Assembly (NCBI GenBank): GCA_963851415.1
Contig: CAWKPF010000002.1
Location: 1,364,001 to 1,428,000 of the forward strand
Origin: CAWKPF01 sp963851415
GTDB lineage: Bacteria > Acidobacteriota > Thermoanaerobaculia > Multivoradales > Multivoraceae
Direction of reading: 5' to 3'
DNA: 64,000 bases
Under the pieces are notes generated by a model. The model was not told the origin of the DNA and ran no database searches. It saw nothing but the letters and a program-made list of their open reading frames with translations. How positions within the stretch are numbered: the first letter of the stretch is position 1; every line of letters begins with the position of its first letter. Below are positions 45,560-55,700 of this stretch, in pieces. A program made the position numbers and the translations under genes.

Positions 45560-48244
45560 TCAGGGGACGCTCTCCGACCAGCTCGTCAGACCTCCCGACT
45601 CGAAGGAGTCGGTCATGATCATTCCGAGCTCGCTGACTTTTTGTACCAGCACAACCCAGTCTCTGTCGGGTTGCGATGGCGGCGGGCCGAGCCCGACCCA
45701 ACCGCCTCCTACGACCTCGGTGACCCCGCTGCGCTGGAGGCCGCCGCCGAACCGCGGATCGTACCAGTACACCTGAAACACTCCCGTGGCGCCGCGCAGG
45801 TCCAGAGACGTTTGCGTACCCCCGGGAAGGTAGACCGCATACTCCCTACCTTGATCGGCGAAACAGTAGTCGTTGCCGGCCGAGGTCAGTTGGTCTGCAC
45901 TCTTCATGTCGACGAATGACAGGTGTTGGGTGAAGAACTCGAGAGCGTAGCGGGTTTGCTTCCACATGTGTTCGCGGCTCGACCAGTCCTCGCAGTCGAG
46001 GTCATTGTGCTCGAAGCTGTAGCCGAAGTACCACTCGACCCCGGCGCCTCCGGCCATCAGGTTCCCCCACAACGCGTCCTTGCGAACTGAGTCGTGCCAA
46101 TAGTCATTGGCATCCGGTTTAACGCCCGTTCCAGCGGGTCCGATCTCGTCGGAGGTCACGACCCACGGCCGACCGTTGTTCTTCGAGAGGTCGAGCCAGC
46201 GCTTGGTTTCGGCGTGCACCTGTGGAGCACCGATCTGTATCGAGGGACCGTCGATATTGGGGTGGCCCAGCAAAGGCGTGTAGACCGGTTGCTGGCTGCC
46301 GGGAAAAGTGTGCAGCACGATCGGATGATCGTAGGGGTCGAGCGCCTTGAAGTAATCGGCGAAAGCCTTTCGTTCTGCAGTCGTGTTCGTATTCTCTTCG
46401 CCCAGATTCCACACCAGCGCGGGGTGATGGGAGAACCGAGCGATGAGCTCACGGTAGTAGAGCTTTCGCTCGAGTCCGAGTGCGCCATTGTTCAGCAGTT
46501 GGTCGTTCTCGGTTTCCTGAGTCACCACGTGAAGCATCAGTCCGAGACGGTCCATGTGGCTGAACACGATCTCCCACTGAGCGAGCTTGCTGACGTCGAA
46601 CCGGCGACGCTCCGAGTACGAGCTCCACGGGTAGACCTCCCGCCCATCGCCGGCGACGTTCATGGTGAGGAAGTAGACGGAGTTCATCCCCTGGGAAGCG
46701 AGGTAGTTGAGTGCCCCGATGATGCCCTTGCCCTTCCCGTCCTTCCAGGTCGGGTCTCCGACAGTCCAGTCAGCGACGTGTGGGCCGTAACGATGAAGGC
46801 CGTCTACCAGATCGTTGCCCGCCCCACCGTGGTCGACCGTACCGTCGAACTGCCAATAGCCGAGGAAGTTCTCTGGGCTATCGGCTCCGCCCTTCAAGTA
46901 CCACTCCCCGGTCTCTCTGAATTGCAGGTAGTGACCACCGGCATATTCCAGCAGCCCCCGACCGCGGAAGTCCTTCCCGTTCTTGTTGGTCCGCTCCACG
47001 TAGAACGATCCGGACGCGCCGTCGAAGGAGATGGGCTGCCCTGCCGAGGGCGAGTCCAACACCGCAACGCCGTTTCCCTTTCTGAAGGAAGCCGAATACT
47101 CCCATTCACCGACTCTCGGCGGACTGAACCTCGCGCGCCAGATGCGACCGCTGGTCGCGCTGGTGTTTCCAGCGTTGCCATCGGCGGCATAGAAACCGGG
47201 AATCACTAGACTCTCGCCCGTCGCGAGGTGGGTGAGGGTGACATTCAGACGATAGTCGAGGAAGGGGTTGCTGCCGTTGGCTTCGCTGGTGACTGGACCC
47301 TCGAAGTCGAGCGTCACGCGGTGCCACGTCCGAAGCTCTCCGGTGATCGTCGCCTCGCCTCCAATCGGAGGCGGACCAGGGGGCTCCGTGTCGGCGTCCT
47401 CCACCACAAGGAAGGAGATCTCCAGCGCCGTCCCGGCGTTGCTGCCCAGGAAGGGCGTGGCTCTCACGGTGTGGTCACCGAGGGTAGGAGTCCAGGAGTT
47501 ATAGTCGCCGTTGACGTCTCCGGCCAGTGCGTAGGGCGGTTGCCCCTCGTTTGCGAAACTGTCGTTCTGATCGAGGGCGAAGAGAACTCTATCGGGCGCC
47601 CCTGTGACTTCCGCTCTCACGTTCAGGGAAGTGCCGACCGTGGCCAGATCGATCACATCGCCGTCGCCGAGGATACCGATGTCCTGGTCGGAGTCGGCGT
47701 CGATCAGAATCAGTTGGGAGACTGTGATCGTCTCATCGCCCGGAGGCGGAGGCGGCGTGTCGTCCTCCACCACGAAGAAGGAGATCTCCAGCGCCGTCCC
47801 GGCGGTGGTGCCCACGAAGGGCGTGGCTCTTACGGTATGGCTGCCGAGAGTAGGAGTCCAGGAGTTATAGTCGCCGATGTCGTCTCCGGCCAGTGCGTAG
47901 GGCGGTTGCGCCTCGTTTCGGAAATTGTTGTTCTGATCGAGGGCGAAGAGAACTCTATCGGGCGCCCCCGAGACTTCCGCTCTGATGTTGAGGGAAGTGC
48001 CGACCGTGGCCAGATCGATCACATCACCGTTACCGAGGACAGCGATGTCCTGGTCGGAGTCGGCGTCGATCAGGATCAGTTGGGTGACCGTCTGAGCCAG
48101 GGCAAGGCTGCCCGCACCAAGGAAACAGATCAAGAGGATCCCGACGCGGAGGAAGGCGTCCGCTCGCAAAGGACGTCCGGCTCGCAGCTGGCTGTCGCGC
48201 CGAATTGAAACAAGATACATATGCAGACTCACCATATTGTTCAT
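45560..48244 (-). CDS. Exported DUF5060/glycosidase-like protein with DSFESG tail
   Basis: 894 residues. Signal peptide ending near ALAQ (50). Two tandem modules of about 110 residues (52-161 and 173-283) share QLILIDADSDQDI, DGDVIDLATVGTSL and YNSWTPTLG; they resemble small Ig-like adhesion modules. Then a DUF5060 beta-sandwich (about 300-390, TWHRVTLDFEGPV) and a TIM-barrel glycosidase-like domain (about 400-790) with YWQFDGTVDHGG, WNLGEENTNT (candidate catalytic Glu) and SDEIGPAG (second candidate), close to apiosidase/DUF4038-type enzymes. A collagen-binding-like sandwich follows and the end is TDSFESGGLTSW. Probably acts on surface or plant polysaccharide. Start at ATG 48244 lacks a clear SD; Met codons at 48235 and 48220 are alternatives. 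Confidence 0.8.
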   Translation of the reverse strand: MNNMVSLHMYLVSIRRDSQLRAGRPLRADAFLRVGILLICFLGAGSLALAQTVTQLILIDADSDQDIAVLGNGDVIDLATVGTSLNIRAEVSGAPDRVLFALDQNNNFRNEAQPPYALAGDDIGDYNSWTPTLGSHTVRATPFVGTTAGTALEISFFVVEDDTPPPPPGDETITVSQLILIDADSDQDIGILGDGDVIDLATVGTSLNVRAEVTGAPDRVLFALDQNDSFANEGQPPYALAGDVNGDYNSWTPTLGDHTVRATPFLGSNAGTALEISFLVVEDADTEPPGPPPIGGEATITGELRTWHRVTLDFEGPVTSEANGSNPFLDYRLNVTLTHLATGESLVIPGFYAADGNAGNTSATSGRIWRARFSPPRVGEWEYSASFRKGNGVAVLDSPSAGQPISFDGASGSFYVERTNKNGKDFRGRGLLEYAGGHYLQFRETGEWYLKGGADSPENFLGYWQFDGTVDHGGAGNDLVDGLHRYGPHVADWTVGDPTWKDGKGKGIIGALNYLASQGMNSVYFLTMNVAGDGREVYPWSSYSERRRFDVSKLAQWEIVFSHMDRLGLMLHVVTQETENDQLLNNGALGLERKLYYRELIARFSHHPALVWNLGEENTNTTAERKAFADYFKALDPYDHPIVLHTFPGSQQPVYTPLLGHPNIDGPSIQIGAPQVHAETKRWLDLSKNNGRPWVVTSDEIGPAGTGVKPDANDYWHDSVRKDALWGNLMAGGAGVEWYFGYSFEHNDLDCEDWSSREHMWKQTRYALEFFTQHLSFVDMKSADQLTSAGNDYCFADQGREYAVYLPGGTQTSLDLRGATGVFQVYWYDPRFGGGLQRSGVTEVVGGGWVGLGPPPSQPDRDWVVLVQKVSELGMIMTDSFESGGLTSWSESVP

Positions 48245-48398
48245 AATAGTACACGCACCTGTGTCGATTCGCCGCTATCGGTGGATCGACTCGCCTCGTC
48301 TCGAAAGAATCGGCGTATTCTCTCAGAAGAAGGGGCGCTGAGCCAAATCCCTCCTGGGGCGGGTCTAGAGGCTCAACGGCTCGGAAGGACGCGCGAGC

Positions 48399-49664
48399 TC
48401 AGCTCCGGGGCTCCGCAGCCGGGCCAGTGCCCCGGATGGCCGCGATCCCGAACTGGATGAGATGCGCGCTCAGTAGCAGGCTGGGGAACGCGACGTAGGC
48501 CCGATAGCGAATCTCGATATGCGTTGCCATGAAGGGCAGCGCCGGGCCGACCAAGAGGGCGAGCAGGACCCACCGATAGGGGTGGCGGCGGACGAAGAGC
48601 ACGGCGACCGCGGTCCAGGAGAAGAGAGTCAACAGCCAGAGTGTGGTCTGTTTGTAGCGACTGAGATGGCTCTGCGCGCTCCAGAGATCCAGAGGAGGGA
48701 GCCAGAACAAGTACGTTCGTTTCGCGCAGAGACCTGCGAACCGCACCGGATGGTCGAGCACGAAAGCCTTGGCCTCGTCCATCTGGCTTTGCATGTAGGC
48801 AACTTCTCCCATCTCTTCGTAGCGCTTCAACGCTTCGGGGCTGCCGAGAGGATGATGAGCCTCGAAGGCCGGACCCTGGGTCCTGCCAGTGGCGAGCTCG
48901 CTGTTGCCAATCACGAGCTCGAGACCGAGATTGCTCCTCACCGGGATGAACTTGTCGAACACCCTCAGGTTCCGCCAGATCCAGGGCGCGAGGACACAGA
49001 GACAAACGAAACCGATCAACGGCAGCGACCTGCCCACTCGACGCCAGGCGTCACGCGACACGAACAGCTCTCCGCACAGGGCGATGGCAAAAGCAGGGAG
49101 AACGACAGGACTGAGAAGCGCGGCGATGCCGAGAAGGACACCAAGGAACACGGTGAGAAGAGGCGATTGCCAATCACGTTCTCGAGCTCGGATCAGAGTC
49201 AGGGCAAAGGCGATAAAGAGCAGGAACGTGTAGGGCGTCTCCCATACTCCCGAGGCCTCGACGAACGGGTGGAGCAGCGTCACCGAGGCCAGGAACGAGG
49301 CGAGGTAGCCGGACAGCGGCGCAAGTCGTGCCTTCTCCGCGAGGAGCGGGAGCAGGGCGATGGCCAGCGCCGTCGCGAGGGCGGCGGCGATCGCAGGCAG
49401 GCGCAGTCGCCAGGCCGACTCGACTCCGAGTGTCCGGTAGATCGCGGCGTTGATCATTGGAAACACGGGGGCCACATGGGCGGTCGGCCCCGAGTGAGGC
49501 GAGAAGACGTTGGCAATCGTCCCGTCGACGGCCAGGCTCTCAGCTGCGCGGTCCAGCTCCGAAAAGTTCCGCGCAGGGTCCGCCATGAAGACGTAGATCA
49601 GCCGCGGCAGGAGGGCGACAGCGAATAGGGCCGCAGCAACACCCAGTTTTCTCGAACGTGACAT
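48399..49664 (-). CDS. GT39-like membrane glycosyltransferase, second copy
   Basis: 421 residues, about nine membrane helices. GT-C features: first loop ARNFSELDRAAESL (acidic Glu/Asp after helix 1) and the second loop HVAPVFPMINAAIY, similar to the HxPxFP pattern of GT39/ArnT relatives that use polyprenyl-phosphate sugars. The C-terminus has only a short tail, unlike the 511-residue enzyme at 42582, to which similarity is low. ATG at 49664 is chosen because the first helix follows; the frame is open to 49946 but overlaps the end of the giant gene. It lies 53 bp downstream of that gene's stop, so it could be cotranscribed with it. Confidence 0.78.
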   Translation of the reverse strand: MSRSRKLGVAAALFAVALLPRLIYVFMADPARNFSELDRAAESLAVDGTIANVFSPHSGPTAHVAPVFPMINAAIYRTLGVESAWRLRLPAIAAALATALAIALLPLLAEKARLAPLSGYLASFLASVTLLHPFVEASGVWETPYTFLLFIAFALTLIRARERDWQSPLLTVFLGVLLGIAALLSPVVLPAFAIALCGELFVSRDAWRRVGRSLPLIGFVCLCVLAPWIWRNLRVFDKFIPVRSNLGLELVIGNSELATGRTQGPAFEAHHPLGSPEALKRYEEMGEVAYMQSQMDEAKAFVLDHPVRFAGLCAKRTYLFWLPPLDLWSAQSHLSRYKQTTLWLLTLFSWTAVAVLFVRRHPYRWVLLALLVGPALPFMATHIEIRYRAYVAFPSLLLSAHLIQFGIAAIRGTGPAAEPRS

Positions 49665-49717
49665 TCCTGAGGTCAACGACTTTAGCAGGCGGGCAGCAGT
49701 AAGAGTACCGAGAACCT

Positions 49718-52700
49718 CTATGGCTGGCTCAGCAGGAGGGTCTCCATACTCGACAGCTCTGGACTGCCACCTTGAGCGCCGGATCCCGCGGCGATAAAAA
49801 CTCGGCCCTGGTAGACGATCGCCTGGGTCCCGTGCCGATCCTCTACCAGGTCGTCCACCACTCGCCAGGTACCTGCGACCGGGTCGAGAGCCTCCGTCTC
49901 GGCGTGAGCCTGACTCATCGAGCCGCTTTCGCCTCCGATCACCCACACTTCGTTACCGACCGCGACAGAGCTGGCGCCTGCACGCTCGGTCGGAATCGTC
50001 ACCGCTAGGGTCGACCACTGATTGGTCGTGAGATCGTACACGTCGACTTCTTCAATCGTGTCGGCGAAGACGCTGGTCAGGCCCGTGTTGCGTCCACCAG
50101 CGAGCACGAGCTGGTCGCCGACGATGGCTGCGTGGAAGTGGTCGCGCGACCGCGGCGCGTCCGGGAGCGTGGTCCACTGACCGGTCGACGGGTCGTACTC
50201 GTCGAACCACGGCACCCAGCCGGACTGATGGCCGTTCTGGAGCCCTCCGACGATGAGGATCTTCCCGTTGAGGACGACGGCTCCAGCACTGCCCCGCCGC
50301 CGGGAGACAGGAATCGTATCGCCGACGCTCCACTGATCCGATGCAGGGTCGTAGATGTAGATGTTCGCAACGGGTGTTTCGACCGGGAAAACGCCCGTGA
50401 ACGCGGAAACGACGTAGATCAGGCCGCCCACCTCGACCGCCTGGAAGTGGTTGAGCTCGATCGGTGGTGCCGAGAGATTGCTCCATGTCTCGCTCGCCGG
50501 ATCGAAAGCGTTCACGGGCTTGATGCCACGGCCTCCGAGCAGGTAGAAGATCCCTCCCGATTCGACGAATGAGGTCTCGTGTCTGGCGTGAGGCGAGCTC
50601 CCATCGGATGACTCGAGAATCTGCCACTGTTCTGTCGTGGCAAGGCTCACTGTCCAGGAGAAGAACTGAGTGGCGGTGTCGATGTCGTCCGTCGCCGTCG
50701 CCGTGACGTCGTACGTGCCGGCCGTCGTGACGTCCCCGGTGATCAGGCCGGTCACCGGATCGACGGTGAGGCCCGGGGGCAGCCCTGTTGCACCGTAGGT
50801 GATCGGGTCCCCGTCTCCGTCGGTCGCTACCAGCTGCAGCGTGATCGAGTCGCCCACCGTCGAGCTCTGGCTCCCCGGATTGGTCAGCACCGGCGGCTGG
50901 TTACCGGTGCCGGAGAACTCCAGGATCTCCAGGGCCTTCACCATCGGGTTCTCGATGATGCGTTGCATGTTGACGTCGAGGCTGCCGTCGACCACGCTCC
51001 GCGTGGCGCTGAGCATCAAGCCGGCATCACGGCCGACCTCCTGCCAGACGTCGAGTCCCGCGGCAAGACCGATGCCCTCCACTGACACGTCGAACACGCG
51101 CTGACCCGCGCTCGTGTGCCAGATCTCCGAAAAGTAGAGACGGACCTCATACGTACCGGGAGCGACCGGGAAGCTCCACGCCATCTCTATTCCGGGGGGC
51201 GGGTCGTAGCGTTCCGACTTCAGCACCAACTCGGGCGTTCCAGGCGGAATCGAAGGATGGCTGAGGTCGATGGAGCGAGAGATCGCGTAGGTGAGGTTGC
51301 CGGGAGCGGCGTAGTAGGGCGAAGGGTTCACGCCTCTGTCGTCACCCCAATCGGGGCCGCCATCCGTCGAGCTGACCAGCGGCCCACCCGCATTGACGCG
51401 ATACAGCACGGTGGTGGCGCCGCCCGTGGGCAGGACCGTCCAGGAAAACACCTCGGTGTCCGTGTCGATGTCGTCCGTCGCCGTCGCCGTGACGCCGTAC
51501 GTGCCGGCCGTCGTGACGTCCCCGGTGATCAGGCCGGTCACCGGATCGAGCGTCAGGCCCGGGGGCAGACCCGTCGCGCCGTACGTGATCGGGTCCCCAT
51601 CTCCGTCGGTCGCCACCAGCTGCAGCGTGATCGAGTCGCCCACCGTCGAGCTCTGGGCGCCCGGGTTGCTCAGCACCGGCGGCTGGTTCCCCGGGGCGCT
51701 CACCGACCACGAGAAGAGCTGCGTGTCCGTGTCGATGTCGTCCGTCGCCGTCGCCGTCACGTCGTACGTGCCGGCTGTCGTGACGTCACCGGTGATCAGA
51801 CCCGTCACCGGATTGAGCGTCAGGCCCGGGGGCAGACCCGTCGCGCCGTACGTGATCGGATCCCCGTCTCCGTCGGTCGCCACCAGCTGCAGCGTGATCG
51901 AGTCGCCCACCGTCGAGCTCTGGGCGCCCGGATTGGTCAGCAACGGCGGCTGGTTCCCCGGGGCGCTCACCGTCCAGGAGAAGAGCTGCGTGTCCGTATC
52001 GATGTCGTCCGTCGCCGTCGCCGTGACGTCGTACGTGCCGGCCGTCGTGACGTCCCCGGTGATCAGGCCGGTCACCGGATCGAGTGTCAGGCTCGGGGGC
52101 AGACCCGTCGCGCCGTACGTGATCGGATCCCCGTCTCCGTCGGTCGCCACCAGCTGCAGCGTGATCGAGTCGCCCACCGTCGAGCTCTGGGCGCCCGGAT
52201 TGGTCAGCACCGGCGGCTGGTTCCCCGGTGCGCTCACCGTCCACGAAAACAACTCGGTGTCGGTATCGATGTCGTCCGTCGCCGTCGCCGTGACGTCGTA
52301 CGTGCCGGCCGTCGTGACGTCCCCGGTGATCAGGCCGGTCACCGGATCGAGTGTCAGGCTCGGAGGCAGCCCTGTCGCGCCGTACGTGATCGGATCCCCG
52401 TCTCCGTCGGTCGCCACCAGCTGCAGCGTGATCGAGTCGCCCACCGTCGAGCTCTGGGCGCCCGGGTTGGTCAGCACCGGCGGCTGGTTCCCCGGCGCGC
52501 TCACCGTCCAGGAAAACACCTCGGTGTCCGTGTCGATGTCGTCCGTCGCCGTCGCCGTGACGTCGTACGTACCGGCCGTCGTGACGTCCCCGGTGATCAG
52601 GCCGGTCACCGGATCGACGGTGAGGCCCGGGGGCAGCCCTGTTGCACCGTAGGTGATCGGGTCCCCGTCTCCGTCGGTCGCTACCAGCTGCAGCGTGATC

Positions 52701-55700
52701 GAGTCGCCCACCGTCGAGCTCTGGCTCCCCGGATTGGTCAGCACCGGCGGCTGGTTACCGGTGCCGGAGAACTCCAGGATCTCCAGGGCCTTCACCATCG
52801 GGTTCTCGATGATGCGTTGCATGTTGACGTCGAGGCTGCCGTCGACCACGCTCCGCGTGGCGCTGAGCATCAAGCCGGCATCACGGCCGACCTCCTGCCA
52901 GACGTCGAGTCCCGCGGCAAGACCGATGCCCTCCACTGACACGTCGAACACGCGCTGACCCGCGCTCGTGTGCCAGATCTCCGAAAAGTAGAGACGGACC
53001 TCATACGTACCGGGAGCGACCGGGAAGCTCCACGCCATCTCTATTCCGGGGGGCGGGTCGTAGCGTTCCGACTTCAGCACCAACTCGGGCGTTCCAGGCG
53101 GAATCGAAGGATGGCTGAGGTCGATGGAGCGAGAGATCGCGTAGGTGAGGTTGCCGGGAGCGGCGTAGTAGGGCGAAGGGTTCACGCCTCTGTCGTCACC
53201 CCAATCGGGGCCGCCATCCGTCGAGCTGACCAGCGGCCCACCCGCATTGACGCGATACAGCACGGTGGTGGCGCCGCCCGTGGGCAGGACCGTCCAGGAA
53301 AACACCTCGGTGTCCGTGTCGATGTCGTCCGTCGCCGTCGCCGTGACGCCGTACGTGCCGGCCGTCGTGACGTCCCCGGTGATCAGGCCGGTCACCGGAT
53401 CGAGCGTCAGGCCCGGGGGCAGACCCGTCGCGCCGTACGTGATCGGGTCCCCATCTCCGTCGGTCGCCACCAGCTGCAGCGTGATCGAGTCGCCCACCGT
53501 CGAGCTCTGGGCGCCCGGGTTGCTCAGCACCGGCGGCTGGTTCCCCGGGGCGCTCACCGACCACGAGAAGAGCTGCGTGTCCGTGTCGATGTCGTCCGTC
53601 GCCGTCGCCGTCACGTCGTACGTGCCGGCTGTCGTGACGTCACCGGTGATCAGACCCGTCACCGGATTGAGCGTCAGGCCCGGGGGCAGACCCGTCGCGC
53701 CGTACGTGATCGGATCCCCGTCTCCGTCGGTCGCCACCAGCTGCAGCGTGATCGAGTCGCCCACCGTCGAGCTCTGGGCGCCCGGATTGGTCAGCAACGG
53801 CGGCTGGTTCCCCGGGGCGCTCACCGTCCAGGAGAAGAGCTGCGTGTCCGTATCGATGTCGTCCGTCGCCGTCGCCGTGACGTCGTACGTGCCGGCCGTC
53901 GTGACGTCACCGGTGATCAGACCGGTCACCGGATTGAGCGTCAGGCCCGGGAGCAGACCCGTCGCGCCGTACGTGATCGGATCCCCGTCTCCGTCGGTCG
54001 CTACCAGCTGCAGCGTGATCGAGTCGCCCACCGTCGAGCTCTGGGCCCCCGGATTGGTCAGCACCGGCGGCTGGTTCCCCGGTGCGCTCACCGTCCACGA
54101 GAAGAACTCGGTGTCCGTATCGATGTCGTCCGTCGCCGTCGCCGTGACGTCGTACGTGCCGGCCGTCGTGACGTCCCCGGTGATCAGGCCGGTCACCGGA
54201 TCGAGTGTCAGGCTCGGAGGCAGCCCTGTCGCGCCGTACGTGATCGGATCCCCGTCTCCGTCGGTCGCCACCAGCTGCAGCGTGATCGAGTCGCCCACCG
54301 TCGAGCTCTGGGCGCCCGGGTTGGTCAGCACCGGCGGCTGGTTCCCCGGCGCGCTCACCGTCCAGGAAAACACCTCGGTGTCCGTGTCGATGTCGTCCGT
54401 CGCCGTCGCCGTGACGTCGTACGTGCCGGCCGTCGTGACGTCCCCGGTGATCAGGCCGGTCACCGGATCGACGGTGAGGCCCGGGGGCAGCCCTGTCGCA
54501 CCGTAGGTGATCGGGTCCCCGTCTCCGTCGGTCGCTACCAGCTGCAGCGTGATCGAGTCGCCCACCGTCGAACTCTGGCTCCCCGGATTGGTCAGCACCG
54601 GCGGCTGGTTACCGGTGCCGGAGAACTCCAGGATCTCCAGGGCCTTCACCATCGGGTTCTCGATGATGCGTTGCATGTTGACGTCGAGGCTGCCGTCGAC
54701 CACGCTCCGCGTGGCGCTGAGCATCAAGCCGGCATCACGGCCGACCTCCTGCCAGACGTCGAGTCCCGCGGCAAGACCGATGCCCTCCACTGACACGTCG
54801 AACACGCGCTGACCCGCGCTCGTGTGCCAGATCTCCGAAAAGTAGAGCCGGACCTCATACGTACCGGGAGCGACCGGGAAGCTCCACGCCATCTCTATTC
54901 CGGGGGGCGGGTCGTAGCGTTCCGACTTCAGCACCAACTCGGGCGTTCCAGGCGGAATCGAAGGATGGCTGAGGTCGATGGAGCGAGAGATCGCGTAGGT
55001 GAGGTTGCCGGGAGCGGCGTAGTAGGGCGAAGGGTTCACGCCTCTGTCGTCACCCCAATCGGGGCCGCCATCCGTCGAGCTGACCAGCGGCCCACCCGCA
55101 TTGACGCGATACAGCACGGTGGTGGCGCCGCCCGTGGGCAGGACCGTCCAGGAAAACACCTCGGTGTCCGTGTCGATGTCGTCCGTCGCCGTCGCCGTGA
55201 CGCCGTACGTGCCGGCCGTCGTGACGTCCCCGGTGATCAGGCCGGTCACCGGATCGAGCGTCAGGCCCGGGGGCAGACCCGTCGCGCCGTACGTGATCGG
55301 GTCCCCATCTCCGTCGGTCGCCACCAGCTGCAGCGTGATCGAGTCGCCCACCGTCGAGCTCTGGGCGCCCGGGTTGCTCAGCACCGGCGGCTGGTTCCCC
55401 GGGGCGCTCACCGACCACGAGAAGAGCTGCGTGTCCGTGTCGATGTCGTCCGTCGCCGTCGCCGTCACGTCGTACGTGCCGGCTGTCGTGACGTCACCGG
55501 TGATCAGACCCGTCACCGGATTGAGCGTCAGGCCCGGGGGCAGACCCGTCGCGCCGTACGTGATCGGATCCCCGTCTCCGTCGGTCGCCACCAGCTGCAG
55601 CGTGATCGAGTCGCCCACCGTCGAGCTCTGGGCGCCCGGATTGGTCAGCACCGGCGGCTGGTTCCCCGGGGCGCTCACCGTCCAGGAGAAGAGCTGCGTG

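Noticed and set aside
51405..55150. LPTGG at three places in the giant protein as sortase signals
   Set aside because: They are internal, at Ig-malectin junctions, with no following hydrophobic helix and basic tail.
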